A DNA stretch of 64,000 nt from Hydractinia symbiolongicarpus (Eukaryota; Cnidaria; Hydrozoa; Anthoathecata; Hydractiniidae): the NCBI RefSeq assembly GCF_029227915.1, contig NC_079876.1, forward strand, positions 3,784,001 through 3,848,000. The letters run 5' to 3'. This document shows, one piece after another, positions 13,831-24,560 of the stretch. A program made the position numbers and the translations under genes. A model generated the notes under the pieces. That model ran no database searches and was not told where the DNA came from. It saw only the letters and a program-made list of their open reading frames with translations. Every line of letters begins with the position of its first letter. Position 1 is the first letter of the stretch.

Positions 13831-14447
13831 CCACAGTCAATCGTTTCATTGTTAAAAGCTATGCAACCTAGTAATCTCAGAAAAATATCGCTAAATACAT
13901 TTTAGTACGATTATGTGACCCAACCGTTGTAACTCAAACGGACTGACACCGTTAGAAAGTCAATGAAATGTAGTTTTTGAAACTTTCGCAATTTCTTCAG
14001 CGCGCGATAACGGCTAGGATTGGTCACACGGTAAAGAATGATTTATTTATCTAAATTTTTAAATGAAGCGCTACCACAGGGCCAAGTGTAATCGCTGAGT
14101 ACCGGCAATCATGTCAAATTAAGATGAATGTTATTTCTTGGAGTCCAATTGTCTCATTTATCACATTTATCAGGTCACAGTCCAAAGTTAGTTCAATTAA
14201 GTCCCACATACAATTGTTTCACTGTTAAAAGCGATGAAACCTAGTAATATCAGATAAATATCGCTAAATACATGTTGGTACGAATATATGACCCAACCGT
14301 TGTAACTCAAACGGACTGACATCGATAGAAAGTCCGTGAAAAGTAGTATTTGAAACTGTCTCTATTTCTTCAGCGCGCGCTAACGGCTAGGATTTGTCCC
14401 ACGGTTGAAAAGTGACTTTTTATCTTAATTTTCAAATGAAGCGCTAC

Positions 14448-14461
14448 CACTGGGACCAGTG
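14448..14461. repeat. 14 bp dyad in a type 2 sublineage
   Basis: CACTGG and CCAGTG are perfect inverted arms around GA. They arise from a CAGGGACC to CTGGGACC change in type 2 monomers. The same dyad recurs near 17990, 21150, 47490, 48890, 50755 and 54110. It always occurs in monomers that also carry GTTGAAAAGTGAC, so it is a lineage marker. No function is shown. Confidence 0.7.
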
Positions 14462-15630
14462 TAATCGCTGAGTTGTGGCAATCATGTCAAATTAAGAAGA
14501 ATGTTATTTCTTGGAGTCCAATTGTCTTACTTTTTCATTTATAAAGTCACAGCCCAGAACCAGTTCAATTAAGTCCCACAGTCAATCGTTTTACTGTTAA
14601 AAGCAATACAACCTAGTAATACCGGACAGATATCACGAAATACATGTTGGTACGAATATGTGACTCAACCGTTGTTATACAAACGGATTGATACTGTTAG
14701 AAAGTCAATGAAATGTATTTTTTAAAACTATCTCTGTTTCTTCAGCGCGGGATAACGGCTAGGATTGGTCCCACAGTAAAGAATGACTTATTTATCTAAA
14801 TTTTTAAATGAAGCGCTACCACAGCGCCCAGTGTAATCGCTGAGTTCCGGCAATCATGTCAAATTAAGAAGAATGTTTTTTCTTGGAGTCCAATTGTCTC
14901 ACTTATAACATTTATAACGTCACAGTCCAAAATCAGCTCAATTTTTTCCCACAGTCAATCGTTTCACTGTTAAAAGCAATGCAACCTATTAATATGAGAA
15001 AAATATCGCCTAATGCATGTTTGTACGAATACGTGACACAAACGTTGTAACTCAAACGGACTGATACTGTTAGAAAGTCATTGAAATGTAGTTCTTGAAG
15101 CTGTCAATATTTCCTCAGCGCGTCCTAACGGCTACGATTTGTCCCACAGCACAAAATGACTTACTTATCTAAATTTTTAAATAAAGCGCTACCACAGCGG
15201 CCAGTGTAATCGCTGAGTTCCGGCAATCACGCCATATTAAAAAGAATGTTATTTCTTGGAGACCAATTGTCTCATTTATCAAATTTATCAGGTCACAGTC
15301 CAAAGTTAGTTCAATTAAGTCCCACAGTCAATCGTTTCACTGTTAAAAGCGATACAATCTAGTAATACCGGAAAGATATCACGAAATACATGTTGGTACA
15401 AATATGTGACTCAACCGTTGTAACACAAACGGATTGACACTGTTAGAAAGTCAATGAAATGTAGTTTTTGAAACTGTCTCTATTTCTTCAGCGCGGGATA
15501 ACAGCTAGGATTGGTCACACGGTAAAGAATGACTTATTTATCTAAATTTTTAAATGAAGCGCTACCACAGCGCCCAGTGTAATCGCTAAGTTCCGGCAAT
15601 CACACCAAATTAAGAAGAAAGTTTTTTCTT

Positions 15631-15905
15631 GGAGTCCAATTGTCTCATTTATCACATTTTTCAGGTCACAGTCCAAAGTTAGTTCAATTAAGTCCCACAG
15701 TCAATCGTTTCATTGTTAAAAGCGATGCAATCTAGTAATACCGTAAAGATATCACGAAATACATGTTGGTACAAATATGTGACTTAACCGTTGTAACACA
15801 AACGGATTGACACTGTTACAAAGTCAATGAAATGTAGTTTTTGAAACTGTCTCTATTTCTTCAGCACGGGATAATCATGTCAAATTAAGAAGAATGTTAT
15901 TTCTT
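15631..15905 (+). repeat. Truncated monomer, 98 bp internal deletion (1 of 6)
   Basis: This monomer is 275 bp instead of about 373. The sequence runs from the CAGCACGGGATAA segment directly into TCATGTCAAATTAAG. It therefore lacks the 98 bases that normally carry the GGCTAGGATTGG, TCTAAATTTTT and GCGCTACCACAGCGC segments. The junction word ATAATCATGT starts at 15871. Two A bases are shared at the breakpoint. Confidence 0.92.
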
Positions 15906-16180
15906 GGAGTCCAATTGTCTCATTTATCAAATTTATCAGGTCACAGTCCAAAGTTAGTTCAATTAAGTCCCACATACAATTGTTTCACTGTTAAAAGCGA
16001 TGAAACCTAGTAATATCAGATAAATATCGCTAAATACATGTTGGTGGGAATATGTGACCCAACCGTTGTAACTCAAACGGACTGACATCGATAGAAAGTC
16101 CGTGAAAGATAGTATTTGAAACTGTCTCTATTTCTTCAGCACGGGATAATCATGTCAAATTAAGAAGAATGTTATTTCTT
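15906..16180 (+). repeat. Truncated monomer, 98 bp internal deletion (2 of 6)
   Basis: 275 bp, with the same junction at 16146. The upstream part is type 2 (TACAATTG, GGTGGGAATATG, ATCGAT), whereas the preceding truncated monomer is type 3. The same deletion in two monomer types side by side implies that exchange moved it, not two independent losses. Confidence 0.92.
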
Positions 16181-18789
16181 GGAGTCCAATTGTCTCATTT
16201 ATCAAATTTATCAGGTCACAGTCCAAAGTTAGTTCAATTAAGTCCCACATACAATTGTTTCACTGTTAAAAGCGATGAAACCTAGTAATATCAGATAAAT
16301 ATCGCTAAATACATGTTGGTGCGAATATGTGACCCAACCGTTGTAACTCAAACGGACTGACATCGATAGAAAGTCCGTGAAAAGTAGTATTTGAAACTGT
16401 CTCTATTTCTTCAGCGCGCGCTAACGGCTAGGATTCGTCCCACGGTTAAAAAGTGACTTTTTATCTTAATTTTCAAATGAAGCGCTACCACAGGGACCAG
16501 TGTAATCGCTGAGTTGCGGCAATCATGTCAAATTAAGAAGAATGTTATTTCTTGAAGGCCAATTTTTTCACTTATAACATTTATAACGTCACAGTCCAAA
16601 ATCAGTTCAATTTAGTCCCACAGTCAATTGTTTCATTGTTAAAAGCAATGCAACCTATTAATATGAGAAAAATATCGATAAATACATGTTAGTACGAATA
16701 TGTGACACAACCGTTGTAACTCAAACGGACTGACACCGTTAGAAAGTCAATGAAATGTACTTTTGAAACTGTCTCTATTTCTTCAGCGCGCGATAACGGC
16801 TAGGATTGGTCACACGGTAAAGAATGATTTATTTATCTAAATTTTTGAATGAACCGCTACCACAGCGCCCAGTGTAATCGCTGAGTACCGGCAATCATGT
16901 CAAATTAAGAAGAATGTTATTTCTTGGAGTCCAATTGTCTCATTTATCAAATTTATCAGGTCACAGTCCAAAGTTAGTTCAATTAAATCCCACAGTCAAT
17001 CGTTTCATTGTTAAAAGCTATGCAACCTAGTAATCTCAGAAAAATATCGCTAAATACATTTTAGTACGATTATGTGACCCAACCGTTGTAAATCAAACGG
17101 ACTGACACCGTTAGAATGTCAATGAAATGTAGTTTTTAAAAATTTCGCGATTTCTTCAGCGCGCGATAACGGCTAGGACTGGTCACACGGTAAAGAATGA
17201 TTTATTTATCTAAATTTTAAAATGAAGCGCTACCACAGCGCCCAGTGTAATCGCTCAGTTCCGGCAATCATGTCAAATTAAGATGAATGTTATTTCTTGG
17301 AGTCCAATTGTCTCATTTATCAAATTTATCAGGTCACAGTCCAAAGTTAGTTCAATTAAGTCCCACAGTCAATCGTTTCATTGTTAAAAGCTATGCAACC
17401 TAGTAATATCAGAAAAATATCGCTAAATACATGTTAGTACGATTATGTGACACAACCGTTGTAACTCAAAAGGACTGACACCGTTAGAAAGTCAATGAAA
17501 TGTAGTTTTTGAAACTTTCGCTACTTCTTCAGCGCGCGATAACGGCTAGGATTGGTCACACGGTAAAGAATGATTTATTTATCTAAATTTTTAAATGAAG
17601 CGCTACCACAGCGCCAAGTGTAATCGCTGAGTACCGGCAATCATGTCAAATTAAGATGAATGTTATTTCTTGGAGTCCAATTGTCTCATTTATCACATTT
17701 ATCAGGTCACAGTCCAAAGTTAGTTCAATTAAGTCCCACATACAATTGTTTCACTGTTAAAAGCGATGAAACCTAGTAATATCAGATAAATATCGCTAAA
17801 TACATGTTGGTACGAATATATGACCCAACCGTTGTAACTCAAACGGACTGACATCGATAGAAAGTCCGTGAAAAGTAGTATTTGAAACTGTCTCTATTTC
17901 TTCAGCGCGCGCTAACGGCTAGGATTTGTCCCACGGTTGAAAAGTGACTTTTTATTTTAATTTTCAAATGAAGCGCTACCACTGGGACCAGTGTAATCGC
18001 TGAGTTGTGGCAATCATGTCAAATTAAGAAGAATGTTATTTCTTGGAGTCCAATTGTCTTACTTTTTCATTTATAAAGTCACAGCCCAGAACCAGTTCAA
18101 TTAAGTCCCACAGTCAATCGTTTTACTGTTAAAAGCAATACAACCTAGTAATACCGGACAGATATCACGAAATACATGTTGGTACGAATATGTGACTCAA
18201 CCGTTGTAATACAAACGGATTGATACTGTTAGAAAGTCATTGAAATGTAGTTCTTGAAGCTGTCAATATTTCCTCAGCGCGTCCTAACGGCTACGATTTG
18301 TCCCACAGTACAAAATGACTTATTTATCTAAATTTTTAAATAAAGCGCTACCACAGCGGCCAGTGTAATCGCTGAGTTCCGGCAATCACGCCATATTAAA
18401 AAGAATGTTATTTCTTGGAGACCAATTGTCTCATTTATCAAATTTATCAGGTCACAGTCCAAAGTTAGTTCAATTAAGTCCCACAGTCAATCGTTTCACT
18501 GTTAAAAGCGATACAATCTAGTAATACCGGAAAGATATCACGAAATACATGTTGGTACAAATATGTGACTCAACCGTTGTAACACAAACGGATTGACACT
18601 GTTAGAAAGTCAATGAAATGTAGTTTTTGAAACTGTCTCTATTTCTTCAGCGCGGGATAACAGCTAGGATTGGTCACACGGTAAAGAATGACTTATTTAT
18701 CTAAATTTTTAAATGAAGCGCTACCACAGCGCCCAGTGTAATCGCTAAGTTCCGGCAATCACACCAAATTAAGAAGAAAGTTTTTTCTT

Positions 18790-19064
18790 GGAGTCCAATT
18801 GTCTCATTTATCACATTTTTCAGGTCACAGTCCAAAGTTAGTTCAATTAAGTCCCACAGTCAATCGTTTCATTGTTAAAAGCGATGCAATCTAGTAATAC
18901 CGTAAAGATATCACGAATTACATGTTGGTACAAATATGTGACTTAACCGTTGTAACACAAACGGATTGACACTGTTACAAAGTCAATGAAATGTAGTTTT
19001 TGAAACTGTCTCTATTTCTTCAGCACGGGATAATCATGTCAAATTAAGAAGAATGTTATTTCTT
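18790..19064 (+). repeat. Truncated monomer, 98 bp internal deletion (3 of 6)
   Basis: 275 bp, the HOR copy 2 equivalent of 15631-15905, with the junction at 19030 (+3159). Confidence 0.92.
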
Positions 19065-19339
19065 GGAGTCCAATTGTCTCATTTATCAAATTTATCAGGT
19101 CACAGTCCAAAGTTAGTTCAATTAAGTCCCACATACAATTGTTTCACTGTTAAAAGCGATGAAACCTAGTAATATCAGATAAATATCGCTAAATACATGT
19201 TGGTGGGAATATGTGACCCAACCGTTGTAACTCAAACGGACTGACATCGATAGAAAGTCCGTGAAAGATAGTATTTGAAACTGTCTCTATTTCTTCAGCA
19301 CGGGATAATCATGTCAAATTAAGAAGAATGTTATTTCTT
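19065..19339 (+). repeat. Truncated monomer, 98 bp internal deletion (4 of 6)
   Basis: 275 bp, the HOR copy 2 equivalent of 15906-16180, with the junction at 19305 and a type 2 front part. Confidence 0.92.
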
Positions 19340-20148
19340 GGAGTCCAATTGTCTCATTTATCAAATTTATCAGGTCACAGTCCAAAGTTAGTTCAATTAA
19401 GTCCCACATACAATTGTTTCACTGTTAAAAGCGATGAAACCTAGTAATATCAGATAAATATCGCTAAATACATGTTGGTGCGAATATGTGACCCAACCGT
19501 TGTAACTCAAACGGACTGACATCGATAGAAAGTCCGTGAAAAGTAGTATTTGAAACTGTCTCTATTTCTTCAGCGCGCGCTAACGGCTAGGATTCGTCCC
19601 ACGGTTAAAAAGTGACTTTTTATCTTAATTTTCAAATGAAGCGCTACCACAGGGACCAGTGTAATCGCTGAGTTGCGGCAATCATGTCAAATTAAGAAGA
19701 ATGTTATTTCTTGAAGGCCAATTTTTTCACTTATAACATTTATAACGTCACAGTCCAAAATCAGTTCAATTTAGTCCCACAGTCAATTGTTTCACTGTTA
19801 AAAGCGATGAAACCTATTAATATGAGAAAAATATCGATAAATACATGTTAGTACGAATATGTGACACAACCGTTGTAACTCAAACGGACTGACACCGTTA
19901 GAAAGTCAATGAAATGTACTTTTGAAACTGTCTCTATTTCTTCAGCGCGCGATAACGGCTAGGATTGGTCACACGGTAAAGAATGATTTATTTATCTAAA
20001 TTTTTGAATGAACCGCTACCACAGCGCCCAGTGTAATCGCTGAGTACCGGCAATCATGTCAAATTAAGAAGAATGTTATTTCTTGGAGTCCAATTGTCTC
20101 ATTTATCAAATTTATCAGGTCACAGTCCAAAGTTAGTTCAATTAAATC

Positions 20149-21650
20149 CCACAGTCAATCGTTTCATTGTTAAAAGCTATGCAACCTAGTAATCTCAGAA
20201 AAATATCGCTAAATACATTTTAGTACGATTATGTGACCCAACCGTTGTAACTCAAACGGACTGACACCGTTAGAATGTCAATGAAATGTAGTTTTTAAAA
20301 ATTTCGCGATTTCTTCAGCGCGCGATAACGGCTAGGACTGGTCACACGGTAAAGAATGATTTATTTATCTAAATTTTAAAATGAAGCGCTACCACAGCGC
20401 CCAGTGTAATCGCTCAGTTCCGGCAATCATGTCAAATTAAGATGAATGTTATTTCTTGGAGTCCAATTGTCTCATTTATCAAATTTATCAGGTCACAGTC
20501 CAAAGTTAGTTCAATTAAGTCCCACAGTCAATCGTTTCATTGTTAAAAGCTATGCAACCTAGTAATATCAGAAAAATATCGCTAAATACATGTTAGTACG
20601 ATTATGTGACACAACCGTTGTAACTCAAAAGGACTGACACCGTTAGAAAGTCAATGAAATGTAGTTTTTGAAACTTTCGCTACTTCTTCAGCGCGCGATA
20701 ACGGCTAGGATTGGTCACACGGTAAAGAATGATTTATTTATCTAAATTTTTAAATGAAGCGCTACCACAGCGCCAAGTGTAATCGCTGAGTACCGGCAAT
20801 CATGTCAAATTAAGATGAATGTTATTTCTTGGAGTCCAATTGTCTCATTTATCACATTTATCAGGTCACAGTCCAAAGTTAGTTCAATTAAGTCCCACAT
20901 ACAATTGTTTCACTGTTAAAAGCGATGAAACCTAGTAATATCAGATAAATATCGCTAAATACATGTTGGTACGAATATATGACCCAACCGTTGTAACTCA
21001 AACGGACTGACATCGATAGAAAGTCCGTGAAAAGTAGTATTTGAAACTGTCTCTATTTCTTCAGCGCGCGCTAACGGCTAGGATTTGTCCCACGGTTGAA
21101 AAGTGACTTTTTATTTTAATTTTCAAATGAAGCGCTACCACTGGGACCAGTGTAATCGCTGAGTTGTGGCAATCATGTCAAATTAAGAAGAATGTTATTT
21201 CTTGGAGTCCAATTGTCTTACTTTTTCATTTATAAAGTCACAGCCCAGAACCAGTTCAATTAAGTCCCACAGTCAATCGTTTTACTGTTAAAAGCAATAC
21301 AACCTAGTAATACCGGACAGATATCACGAAATACATGTTGGTACGAATATGTGACTCAACCGTTGTAATACAAACGGATTGATACTGTTAGAAAGTCATT
21401 GAAATGTAGTTCTTGAAGCTGTCAATATTTCCTCAGCGCGTCCTAACGGCTACGATTTGTCCCACAGTACAAAATGACTTATTTATCTAAATTTTTAAAT
21501 AAAGCGCTACCACAGCGGCCAGTGTAATCGCTGAGTTCCGGCAATCACGCCAAATTAAAAAGAATGTTATTTCTTGGAGACCAATTGTCTCATTTATCAA
21601 ATTTATCAGGTCACAGTCCAAAGTTAGTTCAATTAAGTCCCACAGTCAAT
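20149..21650. repeat. Block B, HOR copy 3 (partial)
   Basis: This repeats 16990 onward at +3159, for example CGAATATAT at 17813 and 20972. It diverges near 21650, where it reads CAATCGGTTCATTG while copy 2 reads CAATCGTTTCACTG. A small difference just before the break is CGCCAAATTAAAAAG, against CGCCATATTAAAAAG in copies 1 and 2. Confidence 0.9.
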
Positions 21651-24560
21651 CGGTTCATTGTTAAAAGCTATGCAACCTAGTAATCTCAGAAAAATATCGC
21701 TAAATACATGTTAGTACGATTATGTGTCCCAACCGTTGTAACTCAAACCGACTGACACCGTAAGAATGTCAATGAAATGTAGTTTTTGAAAATTTCGCTA
21801 TTTCTTCAGCGCGCAATAACGGCTAGGATTGGTCACACGGTAAAGAATGATTTATTTATCTAAATTTTAAAATGAAGCGCTACCACAGCGCCCAGTGTAA
21901 TCGCTTAGTTTCGGCAATCATGTCAAATTAAGATGAATGTTAGTTCTTGGAGTTCAATTGTCTCATTTATCACATTTATCAGGTCACAGTCCAAAGTTAG
22001 TTCAATTAAGTCCCACAGTCAATCGTTTCACTGTTAAAAGCGATACAATCTGGTAATACCGGAAAGATATCACGAAATACATGTTGGTACAAATATGTGA
22101 CTCAACCGTTGTAACACAAACGGATTGACACTGTTAGAAAGTCAATGAAATGTAGTTTTTGAAACTGTCTCTATTTCTTCAGCGCGGGATAACAGCTAGG
22201 AGTGGTCCCACAGTATAGAATGACTTATTCATCTAAATTTTTAAATGAAGAGCTACCACAGCGCCCCGTGTAATCGCTTAGTTTCGGCAATCATGTCAAA
22301 TTAAGATGAATGTTAGTTCTTGGAGTTCAATTGTCTCATTTATCACATTTATCAGGTCACAGTCCAAAGTTAGTTCAATTAAGTCCCACAGTCAATCGTT
22401 TCACTGTTAAAAGCGATACAATCTGGTAATACCGGAAAGATATCACGAAATACATGTTGGTACAAATATGTGACTCAACCGTTGTAACTCAAACGGACTG
22501 ACATCGATAGAAAGACCGTGAAAAGTAGTATTTGAAACTGTCTCTATTTCTTCAGCGCGCGCTAACGGCTAGGATTCGTCCCACGGTTAAAAAGTGACTT
22601 TTTTATCTTAATTTTCAAATGAAGCACTACCACAGCGCCCAGTGTAATTGCTCAGTTTCGGCAATCATGTCAAATTAAGATGAATGTTATTTCTTGGAGT
22701 TCAATTGTCTCATTTATCACATTTATCAGGTCACAGTCCAAAGTTAGTTCAATTAAGTCCCACAGTCAATCGTTTCACTGTTAAAAGCGATACAATCTAG
22801 TAATACCGGAAAGATATCACGAAATACATGTTGGTACAAATATGTGACTCAACCGTTGTAACACAAACGGATTGACACTGTTAGAAAGTCAATGAAATGT
22901 AGTTTTTGAAACTGTCTCTATTTCTTCAGCGCGGGATAACAGCTAGGATTGGTCACACGGTAAAGAATGACTTATTTATCTAAATTTTTAAATGAAGCGC
23001 TACCACAGCGCCCAGTGTAATCGCTGAGTTCCGGCAATCACACCAAATTAAGAAGAAAGTTTTTTCTTGGAGTCCAATTGTCTCATTTATCACATTTATC
23101 AGGTCACAGTCCAAAGTTAGTTCAATTAAGTCCCACAGTCAATCGTTTCATTGTTAAAAGCGATGCAATCTAGTAATACCGTAAAGATATCACGAAATAC
23201 ATGTTGGTACAAATATGTGACTTAACCATTGTAACTCAAACGGACTGACACCGTTAAAAAGGAAATGAAATGTAGTTTTTGCCCCTTTTGCTATTTCTTC
23301 AGCGCGCGATAACGGCTAGGATTGGTCACACGGTAAAGAATGATTTATTTATCTAAATTTTTAAATGAAGCGCTACCACAGCGCCCAGTGTAATCGCTGA
23401 GTTCCGGCAATCACACCAAATTAAGAAGAATGTTTTTTCTTGGAGTCCAATTGTCTCATTTATCACATTTGTCAGGTCACAGTCCAAAGTTAGTTCAATT
23501 AAGTCCCACAGTCAATCGTTTCACTGTTAAAAGCAATGCAACCTATTAATATGAGAAAAATATCGCTAAATGCATGTTTGTACGAATATGTGACACAAAC
23601 GTTCTAACTCAAATGGACTGATACTGTTAGAAAGTCATTGAAATGTAGTTCTTGAAGCTGTCAATATTTCTGCAGCGCCTCCTAACGGCTACGATCGGTC
23701 CCACAGTACAAAATGACGTATTTATCTACATTTTTAAATGAAGCGCTACCACAGCGCCCAGTGTAATCGCTGAGTTCCGGCAATCATGTCAAATTAAGAA
23801 GAATGTTTTTTCTTGGAGTCCAATTGTCTTACTTATAACATTTATAACGTCACAGTCCAAAATCAGTTCAATTTTGTCCCACAGTCAATCGTTTCACTGT
23901 TAAAAGCTATGCATCCTAGTAATATCAGAAAAATATCGCTAAATACATGTTAGTAGAATTATGTGACCCAACCGTTGTAACTCAAACGGACTGACACCGT
24001 TAGAAAGTCAATGAAATGTAGTTTTTGAAACTTTCGCTATTTCTTCAGCGCGCGATAACGGCTAGGATTGGTCACACGGTAAAGAATGATTTATTTATCT
24101 AAATTTTTAAATGAAGCGCTACCACAGCGCCCAGTGTAATCGCTGAGTTCCGGCAATCATGTCAAATTAAGATGAATGTTATTTCTTGGAGTCTAATTGT
24201 CTTATTTATGACATTTATCAGGTCACAGTCCAAAGTTAGTTCAATTAAGTCCCACATACAATTGTTTCACTCTCAAAAGCGATGCAACCTAGTAATATCA
24301 GATAAATATCGCTAAATACATGTTGGTACGAATATGTCACCCAACCGTTGTAACACAAACGGATTGATACTGTTAGAAAGTCAATGAAATGTAGTTTTTG
24401 AAACTGTCTCTATTTCTTCAGCGCGGGATAATGGCTAGGATTGGTCCCACAGTAAAAAGTGTCTTTTTTATCTTAATTTTCAAATGAAGCGCTACCACAG
24501 CGCCCAGTGTAATCGCTGAGTTTCGGCAATCATGTCAAATTAAGAAGAATGTTATTTCTT
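21651..24560. repeat. Mixed monomers between blocks B and C
   Basis: About eight monomers with no clear local HOR. Parts belong to blocks seen elsewhere. The stretch 22490-23220 matches 26221-26951 at +3731 (10 monomers). The stretch from about 23240 to 23800 matches 34060 to 34620 at +10820 (29 monomers), including the odd GCCCCTTT segment at 23281 and ACGATCGGTC at 23691. Nothing other than satellite is present. Confidence 0.8.
21902..22488. repeat. Single-monomer tandem duplication
   Basis: The stretch 21902-22115 recurs at 22275-22488, exactly 373 bp on. It includes the rare CGCTTAGTTTCGG, TTAGTTCTTGGAGTTC and CAATCTGGTAATACC variants. The copies part where the first continues with ACAAACGG and the second with TCAAACGG. 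This is the smallest recent duplication I saw. Confidence 0.85.

Larger units (their letters stand above)
13831..16989. repeat. Block B, HOR copy 1 (3159 bp)
   Basis: Nine monomers, two of them shortened by 98 bp, give a 3159 bp unit. Landmarks recur at +3159: CCACAGTCAA at 13831 and 16990, and the deletion junction at 15871 and 19030. In the middle the register differs. The CGAATATATG variant at 14281 pairs with 17813, an offset of 3532. Copy 1 lacks one type 1 monomer present in copy 2 near 17312-17684, and it keeps a separate type 4 monomer that is fused away in copy 2. Confidence 0.88.
16990..20148. repeat. Block B, HOR copy 2 (3159 bp)
   Basis: This is a full 3159 bp unit, almost identical to the partial copy 3 that follows. 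One of the few differences seen is AATCAAACGG near 17091 against CTCAAACGG in copy 3. Near 18240 a type 3 monomer passes into type 4 sequence (GAAAGTCATTG, then TTCTTGAAGC) within one monomer length. This marks a one-monomer deletion relative to copy 1. Confidence 0.9.
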
